A DNA stretch of 5,384 bases from Firmicutes bacterium UBA7709 (GTDB taxonomy: Bacteria > Bacillota_A > Clostridia > Peptostreptococcales > Anaerovoracaceae), in NCBI GenBank assembly GCA_002482405.1, contig DLFX01000140.1, forward strand, positions 208 through 5,591, read 5' to 3'. The translations under genes and the position numbers were made by a program. Below, in pieces: positions 1 through 5,384 of this stretch; the first letter of the stretch is position 1, and each line of letters begins with the position of its first letter. Under the pieces are notes generated by a model that did no database searches, was not told where the DNA came from, and saw nothing but the letters and a program-made list of their open reading frames with translations.

Positions 1-188
1 CCCCGCCTGTAAGTGATCAGGTCCTCCGCGATTTCATTCGCTGCGATGGAGACCGGTTTTTCTATGTCAACTTCTGTCAGTTTCGGTTTTCCGTCTATGA
101 TATCCCTGGCTCTTTTGGCGGCCAGAATAACCAGCGTATATCGGCTGTCGGCCTTCTGTCTGATCAAATTGATGGATGGATATAACAT
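1..188 (-). CDS. rpoZ: DNA-directed RNA polymerase omega subunit, N-terminal part (runs off left edge)
   Basis: Omega is the small subunit that binds beta-prime and helps assemble and stabilise RNA polymerase. Translating the minus strand from the ATG at 188-186 gives 62 whole codons with no stop before the window edge. The protein opens MLYPSINLIRQKADSRYTLV and continues with AAKRARDIIDG at about residues 23-33 and EKPVSIAANEIAEDL at about 43-57. This matches the omega pattern: PS near the N terminus, Y-x-LV, AAKRAR, then KPV and A-x-EIA. The start is fixed by a strong GGAGGAG Shine-Dalgarno site located in the last codons of gmk, six bases away. The gene follows gmk with no gap, as in many Bacillota. 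Omega is usually 65-90 residues in this phylum, so only a short C-terminal tail should be missing. The identification is firm; the 3' end is not visible. Confidence 0.95.
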   Translation of the reverse strand, partial: MLYPSINLIRQKADSRYTLVILAAKRARDIIDGKPKLTEVDIEKPVSIAANEIAEDLITYRR

Positions 189-797
189 TTAAATCTCCTC
201 CTTATATTTTGCAATCAACTCATAAATATCTTCCGAGACTCTGGAGTGTTCCGCCTTGATGATGGCAGCCACCCGGGCGACGGCTTCGTCGATTTCATTG
301 TTTACAATGCAGTAATCATATTTGTCGATATAGGCCACTGCCTTTAAGGTCTCTCCCAGCCTCAAATTGATGGCGTCCTCGGTTTCGGAACCCCTTCCGG
401 TGATCCGCTTTCGCAGTTCCGTCATGGAAGGCGGCAGTATGAAGATAAAGATTCCATTGGGATAAGACTCTCTTATTTTCAGCGCGCCCTGTATGTCGAT
501 CTCCAGAACCACATCCATGCCTTCATCCAGCTTTCTCATGACCGCTTCCTTCGGCGTTCCGTAATAATTGCCGTAGACCTTGGCATACTCAAGGAAACCG
601 TCCTTATTCATGGTTCTGATAAAATCCTCTTCCGATACGAAGAAATAATTTCGGCCTTCCTCTTCTCCGGGTCTCGGCTGCCTCGTCGTCATGGAGACGG
701 ACAGTTCGATATCGATCTTCTCGATCAGCTTTTTACAGATTGTACCTTTTCCTGCTCCCGAAGGTCCGGAAACAACGAATAACAGGCCTTTTCTCAT
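189..797 (-). CDS. gmk: Guanylate kinase (GMP kinase)
   Basis: This cytoplasmic enzyme phosphorylates GMP to GDP with ATP. It is essential for GTP and dGTP supply and for recycling GMP in (p)ppGpp metabolism. At 202 residues it has the normal family length and every expected element in order. These are the P-loop GPSGAGKG (11-18), the GMP-binding segment TTRQPRPGE (37-45), the FLEYAKVYGNYYGT stretch (68-81) with conserved Glu and Tyr residues, LEIDIQGA (98-105), the IFILPPS strand (118-124) and the Arg-rich lid LRKRITGRGSETED (128-141). The ATG at 797-795 has an AAGGAG site five bases upstream and is the natural start, because the P-loop begins about ten residues in as usual. A sigma-A-like promoter lies about 50 bp upstream. 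The last codons carry the ribosome binding site of rpoZ, so the two genes are probably translationally coupled. Nothing in the protein looks damaged. Confidence 0.98.
   Translation of the reverse strand: MRKGLLFVVSGPSGAGKGTICKKLIEKIDIELSVSMTTRQPRPGEEEGRNYFFVSEEDFIRTMNKDGFLEYAKVYGNYYGTPKEAVMRKLDEGMDVVLEIDIQGALKIRESYPNGIFIFILPPSMTELRKRITGRGSETEDAINLRLGETLKAVAYIDKYDYCIVNNEIDEAVARVAAIIKAEHSRVSEDIYELIAKYKEEI
195..203 (-). promoter_or_regulatory. Ribosome binding site of rpoZ inside the gmk 3' end
   Basis: The minus strand reads AAGGAGGAG here, six bases before the rpoZ ATG at 188-186. These bases also encode the last Lys-Glu-Glu codons of gmk. The gmk TAA (191-189) and the rpoZ ATG are directly adjacent, so a ribosome terminating on gmk is already positioned to restart on rpoZ. 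Confidence 0.85.
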
Positions 798-802
798 CGT
801 AA

Positions 803-808
803 CTCCTT
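803..808 (-). promoter_or_regulatory. Ribosome binding site of gmk
   Basis: AAGGAG on the minus strand, five bases before the gmk ATG. It supports 797 as the gmk start. Confidence 0.8.
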
Positions 809-847
809 AACATCATCCTTCTTCTATCTTATATCTTATGAATATAT

Positions 848-876
848 AGAATACAATAAAATACCCGTTATTTCAA
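848..876 (-). promoter_or_regulatory. Probable sigma-A-type promoter for gmk-rpoZ
   Basis: On the minus strand a -35 box TTGAAA (876-871, five of six consensus bases) is followed by exactly 17 bases and a -10 box TATTCT (853-848, four of six). The surroundings are strongly AT-rich compared with the flanking genes. Transcription would start near 840, giving a leader of about 40 bases. The site would let gmk-rpoZ be expressed apart from yicC. No transcription data are available from the sequence alone. Confidence 0.55.
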
Positions 877-915
877 TACAATTTTCCCTAAAAGCCTGTT
901 TTTTTCGTAGTTCTT

Positions 916-970
916 CGCAGCGTCACCCGATGTTGCACGGCTCTCCGCAGCGTCATTCGATGTTCTGCAC
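916..970. repeat. Imperfect tandem duplication spanning the yicC stop codon
   Basis: Two copies lie 30 bases apart. Positions 916-934 and 946-964 match at 17 of 19 bases (core CGCAGCGTCA..CGATGTT), and the match continues after a two-base offset into TGCAC. The right copy contains the last codons and stop of yicC; the left copy lies in the gap downstream of the gene. The yicC C terminus encoded in the right copy is the canonical family ending REQVQNIE, so the left copy looks like the extra one. I see no hairpin or terminator character in it. Confidence 0.7.
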
Positions 971-1837
971 CTGTTCTCTAATTTTTTCGATCTCGCTCTT
1001 GACGTCCAGGACCTTGTTGGTGATTTCGATATCATTGGCCTTGGAACCGATGGTATTTGCCTCCCGGTTCATCTCCTGCACCAAAAAGTCCAGTTTTTTC
1101 CCGTCGGGCTGATTGCTCTTGGAAATGATATCGTTCAGCTGTATGATGTGGCTGTCAAGGCGGACAAGCTCCTCCGTAATGCTGCATTTATCTGCAAAGA
1201 TGGCGGCTTCCACGAGAATCCGGTCCTCCGGGATTGTCACATTCGTTCCGATGAGCTCCTTGATCCTCTCCCTTAATTTCTCCGCGTAGGCCTTTGTCAC
1301 CTCGGGGGATCTCTCCTCGATCTCTTTGACGCGTTCTCTGATATATCCGCCTCTTCTTACGATATCTTCGGCCAGCTTAGCTCCTTCCAGGGTCCTCATA
1401 GCGTCCAGCTTTTTCGCGGCGTCAAGGACGGGAGTCTCCAGGCTTTTATATATTGCCTCCTCATCCTCCACATCCGGAATGGCCTTCATGACGTCGGGAA
1501 GGGTGGACAGAAACTGGAGTGTGATATCGCCGCTGACGTCAAATTCCGACTGCAGCGCCCTCAGATTATCGTAATACTGTCTCGCAACCATGGTGTTCAG
1601 CCTGATGTTGGTATCGTCCTCGGTGATGTTTTCAACCATGATGGATACATCGATTTTGCCCCTCCGGGCGATATCCTTGACGGCGCCCTTCAGCCGGTCT
1701 TCCGCGAAAGAATAGCGCCTTGGCATTTTAAACGTTATGTCGCTGTATCTGTGGTTGACTGACTTGATCTCTACGATTATGCTGCGTTTTCCGTCTGTGT
1801 ACTCGCTTCTGCCGAAGCCGGTCATACTCTTGATCAT
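953..1837 (-). CDS. yicC: YicC/YloC-family endoribonuclease
   Basis: The YicC family (YloC in Bacillus subtilis) consists of metal-dependent endoribonucleases; in E. coli YicC affects turnover of the small RNA RyhB. The 294-residue product has the usual family length. It opens with the signature MIKSMTGFGRSE and has SVNHRYSDITFKMPR at about 26-40, both typical of the YicC-like N domain. The C-terminal DUF1732 domain (about 208-294) contains EELVRLDSHI (222-231), GKKLDFLVQEMNREANTIGS (246-265) and the family-typical final residues EIEKIREQVQNIE. The ATG at 1837-1835 has an AAGGAG site eight bases upstream and begins the N-terminal signature directly, so the start is secure. The gene is divergent from rqcH and lies upstream of gmk, the same neighbourhood as in B. 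subtilis except that remA is missing. RNase activity is inferred from the family, not seen in the sequence. Confidence 0.95.
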   Translation of the reverse strand: MIKSMTGFGRSEYTDGKRSIIVEIKSVNHRYSDITFKMPRRYSFAEDRLKGAVKDIARRGKIDVSIMVENITEDDTNIRLNTMVARQYYDNLRALQSEFDVSGDITLQFLSTLPDVMKAIPDVEDEEAIYKSLETPVLDAAKKLDAMRTLEGAKLAEDIVRRGGYIRERVKEIEERSPEVTKAYAEKLRERIKELIGTNVTIPEDRILVEAAIFADKCSITEELVRLDSHIIQLNDIISKSNQPDGKKLDFLVQEMNREANTIGSKANDIEITNKVLDVKSEIEKIREQVQNIE

Positions 1838-1845
1838 ACAAAGTT

Positions 1846-1851
1846 CTCCTT
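1846..1851 (-). promoter_or_regulatory. Ribosome binding site of yicC
   Basis: AAGGAG on the minus strand, eight bases before the yicC ATG at 1837. Confidence 0.75.
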
Positions 1852-1858
1852 GCCTTGC

Positions 1859-1886
1859 TTGTTATTTTTCATTTTTATGGTATTAT
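1859..1886 (+). promoter_or_regulatory. Probable promoter for rqcH (plus strand)
   Basis: A -35-like TTGTTA (1859-1864, four of six) is separated by 16 bases from TATTAT (1881-1886, five of six). A TGG directly before the hexamer gives an extended -10 (TGn) character. Transcription would start near 1893, giving a leader of about 120 bases before the rqcH ATG. A second TATTAT at 1956-1961 lies closer to the gene but lacks a recognisable -35, so the first site is preferred. Confidence 0.45.
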
Positions 1887-1910
1887 ATATTGTTATTAAA
1901 AGCTTTTCAT
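1882..1910 (-). promoter_or_regulatory. Probable promoter for yicC (minus strand)
   Basis: The minus strand has a perfect -10 box TATAAT at 1887-1882. Seventeen bases upstream is a weak -35 match, ATGAAA (1910-1905, four of six). Transcription would start near 1875, leaving a leader of about 38 bases that contains the yicC ribosome binding site. The -10 box lies on top of the candidate rqcH -10 on the other strand. Confidence 0.55.
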
Positions 1911-1915
1911 GGACA

Positions 1916-1929
1916 GCCGGGCTTCCGGC
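1916..1929 (+). other. Small GC-rich hairpin in the rqcH leader
   Basis: GCCGG, loop GCTT, CCGGC forms a perfect five-base-pair stem in an otherwise AT-rich leader, just downstream of the candidate rqcH promoter. No T-run follows, so it is not an intrinsic terminator. Its role, if any, is unknown; it might act as a 5' stabilising stem. Confidence 0.4.
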
Positions 1930-2000
1930 GTTCCGCTAATCCAGAATACTGCGATTATTATACATCATTTCCAGGAAAAAATCTACAAATCTAAAGATGA

Positions 2001-2007
2001 AAGGGGA
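2001..2007 (+). promoter_or_regulatory. Ribosome binding site that sets the rqcH start
   Basis: AAGGGGA ends seven bases before the ATG at 2015. The earlier in-frame ATG at 1997 lies before this site and has no Shine-Dalgarno sequence of its own, so 2015 is the better start. Confidence 0.75.
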
Positions 2008-2014
2008 CTTGACA

Positions 2015-3748
2015 ATGAGTTTTGACGGTATGGTCACCGGCGCCGTCGCTTATCAGCTGAACCGTGTGCTGGCAGGCGGCAAAATCGAAAAGATATATCA
2101 GCCCGAGGCCGATGAGATCATCATGAATGTTCATTCGGCCAAGGATAATTATAAATTATACATCTCCTCAAACAGCAGCCACGCGAGGTTCCACCTGATC
2201 GCCGAGACGACCTCGAATCCCCTGAATCCCATGGGGTTTTGCATGCTGCTGAGAAAACACCTGCAGGGCGGCCGCATAACCGCGATCCGGCAGAAGGATT
2301 CCGAACGCATCGTGGAAATCTCCGTCGATACCATCAATGAGCTCGGGTTTTCCGTCAACAAAAAATTGATCGTCGAAATCATGGGCAAGCACAGCAACAT
2401 CGTCCTGGTGGATATCGCATCCAATAAGATCATCGACAGCATCAAGCGGATCTCCATCGACGTCAACCGATACCGGCAGCTTCTTCCCGGACAGCAGTAC
2501 GTCTATCCCCCGTCTCAGGGAAAAGTCTCCTACTACGGTCTGACGGAGGATCAGCTCCGGGCGTTCCTGGAGAACTCCGGAGACAATACCGCCAAAGCGC
2601 TGATGTCCTCCATCCAGGGAATCAGCCCCCTGATCTCAGAAGAAATCGTCTTTCGAGCCGGACAGCTTGCGCCAGCGGCGGCCGATGTCTCGGGCGGCGA
2701 TATGGCGGCGGCTCTATACCGGGTGCTGAAGGGCTTTACGGATCAAATCGCCAGCGAAAACCCATCGCCCAGAGTCTATCTCCTCGAGGACGGAACCCCC
2801 TTTGATTTTCATCTGTTCCCTCTTCGCTCCATATCTGATTATTATCAGGAAATGAGCTTTTCAGACATCAGCGAAGCGGTTTCCTATTATTATTCCCATA
2901 AGAGCTCTTCCAATCGGATCCGGCAGAAGTCGTCGGATCTGGACCGGGCCGTGGGAAACAGCCTTGACAAGCTGTACCTGAAAAAGCAAAGGCTGTCCGA
3001 GGACCTGCTCAAAGCTGAAAATTCCGATATCTACCGGCTGTACGGCGAACTGCTGACCGCGAACATGCATCAGATCAGGCAGGGGGCGCTCCAGGCCGAG
3101 GTTTTGGACTATTATACGGGCGAAAATCTGACCATCCCGCTGGATCCGCGCTTTTCCCCGATTCAGAACGCCCAGCGGTATTATAAGAGATATGCCAAGG
3201 CGAAGACCGCCGTAAAGGAGAAGAATATCCAGCTTGAAGAAGCAAACGGCGATATCGCTTACCTGGAATCGGTTCTCGCCTACATCGAAGGGGCCGCCTC
3301 CGTGGAAGAAATCGAAGAATTGCGGCAGGAACTGGTGGAGGGCGGATATTTAAGAAAACGGAAAAACAACTTCCGTCCCAACAAGAGCAGGCCCGCTCCG
3401 TATCAATACACCACCAGCGACGGTTTCCGCGTTCTGGTAGGCCGGAACAACAAGGAAAACGACATCCTCACTTTTAAGACCGCGTCCGCCAAAGATCTCT
3501 GGTTCCATACCAAGGATATCCCCGGCTCCCATGTCATCCTGTTCACCGAGGGGAAAGGCCCTTCCGAAACCGCAATTTTCGAAACCGCGGCACTTGCGGC
3601 CTATCACAGCAAAGGACGGGAATCAGAGAATGTTCCGGTGGACTACACCCAGGTCCGGCACGTGAAAAAGCCAAACGGCGCGAAGCCCGGCATGGTTATT
3701 TTTACAGATAATAAAACCGTCTATGTAAATCCGGAGAAAAGAGGATAA
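2015..3748 (+). CDS. rqcH: RqcH, ribosome quality control factor (NFACT/NEMF family; YloA/FbpA-like)
   Basis: RqcH binds split 50S subunits still carrying peptidyl-tRNA and directs tRNA-Ala to add C-terminal alanine tails, which mark the stalled protein for ClpXP. Older annotation calls the family fibronectin-binding protein (FbpA/PavA). The 577-residue product starts MSFDGMVTGAVAYQLN, the family N terminus, which together with the ribosome binding site supports this start over the ATG at 1997. The NFACT-N domain includes FCMLLRKHLQGG (75-86) and VEIMGKHSNIVLVD (120-133). A helix-hairpin-helix-like region (about 180-245) and a charged coiled-coil middle (about 305-445) follow. The NFACT-R (DUF814) domain has DGFRVLVGRNN (469-479), DLWFHTKDIPGSHVIL (494-509) and a basic stretch ending in TVYVNPE. 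Residue 97 is Glu next to Arg98, where B. subtilis RqcH has the functionally important Asp97-Arg98. The gene is divergent from yicC and ends just before a hairpin. Confidence 0.95.
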   Translation: MSFDGMVTGAVAYQLNRVLAGGKIEKIYQPEADEIIMNVHSAKDNYKLYISSNSSHARFHLIAETTSNPLNPMGFCMLLRKHLQGGRITAIRQKDSERIVEISVDTINELGFSVNKKLIVEIMGKHSNIVLVDIASNKIIDSIKRISIDVNRYRQLLPGQQYVYPPSQGKVSYYGLTEDQLRAFLENSGDNTAKALMSSIQGISPLISEEIVFRAGQLAPAAADVSGGDMAAALYRVLKGFTDQIASENPSPRVYLLEDGTPFDFHLFPLRSISDYYQEMSFSDISEAVSYYYSHKSSSNRIRQKSSDLDRAVGNSLDKLYLKKQRLSEDLLKAENSDIYRLYGELLTANMHQIRQGALQAEVLDYYTGENLTIPLDPRFSPIQNAQRYYKRYAKAKTAVKEKNIQLEEANGDIAYLESVLAYIEGAASVEEIEELRQELVEGGYLRKRKNNFRPNKSRPAPYQYTTSDGFRVLVGRNNKENDILTFKTASAKDLWFHTKDIPGSHVILFTEGKGPSETAIFETAALAAYHSKGRESENVPVDYTQVRHVKKPNGAKPGMVIFTDNKTVYVNPEKRG

Positions 3749-3760
3749 GTCATGAAAGAC

Positions 3761-3795
3761 AGCGCAGATGCCTTTTTACGGGCATCTGCGCTTTT
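3761..3795. terminator. Convergent (probably bidirectional) intrinsic terminator
   Basis: A perfect 12-bp inverted repeat (AGCGCAGATGCC at 3761-3772, GGCATCTGCGCT at 3781-3792) encloses an eight-base loop. It lies 12 bases after the rqcH stop and eight bases beyond the transporter stop on the other strand. On the plus strand it runs into a short TTTT (3792-3795). On the minus strand the T-rich tail is weaker. The long GC-rich stem between two convergent stop codons argues for a shared terminator, although both U-tracts are shorter than ideal. Confidence 0.75.
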
Positions 3796-3800
3796 AAAAT

Positions 3801-5180
3801 TTAAAGATTTAAAAAGCCGACGACGACAAAGCATACGATCGATAACAAGTAGCTTATAACCGCGTAGGGCAAGGTGCCCATCATCTGATAATATGGTTTG
3901 ATATCAAGGGCGCGTGATGTTATCATCACCGCGTCGCCGCAGACGTAAGTGTTGCTTCCCGCTACGGATGCGCATACCAGGGCTGCGCATGGAAGCAGCG
4001 GATCAACTCCAAGGGCGTTTGCCAGCGGGACTACGATCGGCATGAAGATCATGGCCATATCCCAGAATCCGCCGCCAAAGAAGGAATAAACGGCACAGAA
4101 TGCAAAGACGATTGCAGGAAGCAGCGCTCCATGCAGAATCGGTTTGAGAATGCTGACAACAAAATCGGGCATACCGGTTGCGGTATTGATCTGGACAAGT
4201 GTCAGCGCCATGGTAATGATCGCGCAGATCATGACCATGCTCAGAACGCCCTGATATGCATTGTCAAAGATTTCCGCCAGCTTGATCTTTCTCTGAGCGA
4301 GCATGAGAACGGCGGTAACGGCGATTCCTGCCATACATCCGGCCATGACATTGATATCGGCCAGAATCGTCACCCCGACCAGGACGACCAGCGGGACCAG
4401 GAAATTCCATGGTCTTGCCTTGCTGTTCTCCCCGATAATCGACTCAAAATCAGGGGCCTGAATCTCGACGCCATCCAAGCTTACATCTGTCGTACAGACA
4501 ACGCCGGTTTCCATTGCAATTTTATCATGCTTCTTAATAACTCCCATCTTAGGAATAACGCCTAAAATTACAAGGATCAAAACGATCAGAGTGATCCACG
4601 GATAGAACATATACGGAATTGCCGCAAAATATGCCTGGGTGCCGCTTCCGTTCACAGTGACTCCAAACTGTTTGAACAATCCGGCATAGAAAACGGCCCA
4701 AGTTGAGATAGGAATGATAACGCAGTCCGTTGCTCCGGTTCCGTTCACAACGTAGCCCAGCATGGTACGCGGTATTTTGTGGCTGTCCGATACCTTTTTC
4801 ATCGCTGTTGAAATTGCCATATTGTTCAGATAATCGTCTACAAATATTGACAATCCCAATATGTACGTGATAAATAACGTCTTCTTTCTGCTGTTCGCGT
4901 ACCTGCTCAGCCATGCTGCAAATTCCGTTACGGCGCCGGAGGAATCCAACAGCGCGATAAGAATGCCGAAAAGGGCCAAAAGCAGGAACAAATAGCCCAG
5001 GGTCCCCGCGGAAAAGGCTTCCTGCACTTTACCGAGCCAGGTGGAAGCGAAGTGGATCCCTCCCAGCAGGACCGAACCGACCAGTGATGCAGTCGTGAGG
5101 GCTAGAAGCATTCTCTTTGTAGTAAAAATAAGTACAAACAACACCGCAATAGGTAATAAGGTCAAAACTCCCAAGTCCAT
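3801..5180 (-). CDS. NhaC-family membrane transporter (Na+/H+ antiporter-like; substrate uncertain)
   Basis: This is an integral membrane protein of 459 residues with about 11-13 hydrophobic segments, for example near 2-20, 24-42, 61-80, 101-117, 183-209, 258-296, 310-330, 351-368, 376-392 and 434-456. Each half has a conserved polar motif: FVDDYLNNMAIST (113-125) and AGSNTYVCGDAVMI (407-420). The hydrophilic stretch at about 211-257 separates the halves. The first motif and NGTGATDCVIIPISTW (146-161) resemble the FxDDYxN and T-A-x-C-x-x-P-I-S-x-W regions of NhaC-family carriers. Family members include sodium/proton and malate/lactate-type exchangers, so the substrate cannot be fixed from sequence. 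The start is the ATG at 5180-5178, which has AGGAGGTG upstream; an in-frame TTG at 5198 would place that site inside the gene. It follows the deacylase-like gene by 51 bp, so the two are probably one operon and the carrier may move its substrate or product. Confidence 0.85.
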   Translation of the reverse strand: MDLGVLTLLPIAVLFVLIFTTKRMLLALTTASLVGSVLLGGIHFASTWLGKVQEAFSAGTLGYLFLLLALFGILIALLDSSGAVTEFAAWLSRYANSRKKTLFITYILGLSIFVDDYLNNMAISTAMKKVSDSHKIPRTMLGYVVNGTGATDCVIIPISTWAVFYAGLFKQFGVTVNGSGTQAYFAAIPYMFYPWITLIVLILVILGVIPKMGVIKKHDKIAMETGVVCTTDVSLDGVEIQAPDFESIIGENSKARPWNFLVPLVVLVGVTILADINVMAGCMAGIAVTAVLMLAQRKIKLAEIFDNAYQGVLSMVMICAIITMALTLVQINTATGMPDFVVSILKPILHGALLPAIVFAFCAVYSFFGGGFWDMAMIFMPIVVPLANALGVDPLLPCAALVCASVAGSNTYVCGDAVMITSRALDIKPYYQMMGTLPYAVISYLLSIVCFVVVGFLNL

Positions 5181-5185
5181 TGAAA

Positions 5186-5193
5186 CACCTCCT
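5186..5193 (-). promoter_or_regulatory. Ribosome binding site that sets the transporter start
   Basis: AGGAGGTG on the minus strand is a near-perfect Shine-Dalgarno site ending five bases before the ATG at 5180. It rules against the in-frame TTG at 5198, which lies before it. Confidence 0.85.
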
Positions 5194-5231
5194 GACAAAA
5201 AACTTAATTAATATTGAATGACTGCAACAAA

Positions 5232-5384
5232 TTACATTCTCCAAAGCTTTGCTTTTGATGAAATCGCTCTTCCCGGCCTTGCATCCTCCGCCAGTTCGCC
5301 GTTTTGAATAACCGGCACGCCATTGACAAAAACATGTTCGATTCCGTCCGGAGCCGCCATCGGGTCTCCCAAACCCGGGAACGC
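5232..5384 (-). CDS. Amidohydrolase, probably N-acyl-D-amino-acid deacylase family, C-terminal end (runs off right edge)
   Basis: An open frame enters from the right edge and ends at TAA (5234-5232), giving the last 50 residues of a longer protein. It contains DPMAAPDGIEHVFVNGVPVI (7-26), then QNGELAEDARPGRAI (27-41). This is the typical closing beta-sandwich of amidohydrolase-superfamily enzymes (P-x-GI-x-x-V-x-VNG-x-x-V-x-x-x-G...PGR), and most resembles the end of D-aminoacylases, which remove the acyl group from N-acyl-D-amino acids. The metal-binding and catalytic residues lie outside the window, so dihydroorotase- or hydantoinase-like relatives cannot be excluded. The superfamily is well supported, the exact enzyme only moderately. 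It is upstream of the NhaC-family gene on the same strand with no terminator between them, suggesting co-transcription. Confidence 0.7.
   Translation of the reverse strand, partial: AFPGLGDPMAAPDGIEHVFVNGVPVIQNGELAEDARPGRAISSKAKLWRM

Noticed and set aside
816..842. Short ATAAGAT repeats in the gmk leader that might be a regulatory site
   Set aside because: Only two seven-base units in an AT-rich purine stretch; this is expected by chance in such sequence.
1997..2014. An upstream in-frame ATG that would extend rqcH by six residues
   Set aside because: The only good ribosome binding site (2001-2007) lies downstream of it, and the family N terminus MSFDG starts at 2015.
1909..2025. A 38-codon plus-strand frame starting at ATG 1909 and ending inside the start of rqcH, which could be read as a leader peptide
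   Set aside because: It has no ribosome binding site, and its sequence (MDSRASGVPLIQ...) shows no recognisable family or codon-based attenuation signal.
3752..3859. A 35-codon frame (MKDSADAFLRAS...) just after rqcH with a GAGG a few bases before the ATG
   Set aside because: It reads straight through the 12-bp terminator hairpin and into the antisense of the transporter gene, so it is most likely accidental.
4549..4914. A 121-codon minus-strand frame overlapping the transporter in another frame
   Set aside because: It is antisense-free but frame-shifted within a well-supported membrane protein gene, has no family resemblance and lacks a ribosome binding site; it is a shadow.
5181..5198. A TTG start that would extend the transporter by six residues
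   Set aside because: The near-perfect AGGAGGTG site would fall within the coding region, and an ATG sits at the right distance after it.
1..5384. Search for a mobile element, CRISPR array, tRNA or rRNA gene, toxin-antitoxin pair or defence system
   Set aside because: No transposase, integrase, regularly spaced repeats, cloverleaf or defence-type proteins were seen. The genes are housekeeping functions plus a transporter and an enzyme fragment, so I do not claim a new system here.

Overview
The window looks like chromosome from a Gram-positive anaerobe of the Bacillota, probably class Clostridia. The evidence is the conserved yicC-gmk-rpoZ block, the divergent rqcH (yloA/fbpA-type) gene, strong AGGAGG-type ribosome binding sites and a roughly balanced base composition. 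No 16S or other species marker is present, so genus cannot be given.

Region 1 (1-1837, minus strand) is a housekeeping cluster read right to left. It holds yicC (YicC/YloC-family endoribonuclease), gmk (guanylate kinase) and the first 62 codons of rpoZ (RNA polymerase omega), which runs off the left edge. gmk has its own likely promoter in a 155-bp gap after yicC. The gmk stop codon directly abuts the rpoZ start codon. The small remA gene found between yicC and gmk in Bacillus subtilis is absent.

Region 2 (1838-2014) is a divergent control region. A single AT-rich core appears to supply the -10 boxes of both yicC (minus) and rqcH (plus). Region 3 (2015-3748, plus strand) is a complete rqcH. 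Its product is the bacterial NEMF/Rqc2 homologue, which adds C-terminal alanine tails to nascent chains stuck on split 50S subunits.

Region 4 (3761-5384) begins with a 12-bp hairpin shared by two convergent transcripts. It continues with a minus-strand pair: an NhaC-family membrane transporter (3801-5180) preceded by the last 50 codons of an amidohydrolase resembling N-acyl-D-amino-acid deacylases. These two probably form a small catabolic or uptake operon unrelated to the translation and RNA genes to the left.

Most of the window is core genome. I found no mobile element, CRISPR array, RNA gene or clear new system. The points most worth a second look are a Glu in place of the expected Asp of the RqcH DR motif, the missing remA beside a short tandem repeat spanning the yicC stop codon, the overlapping divergent promoters, and the transporter-deacylase pairing.
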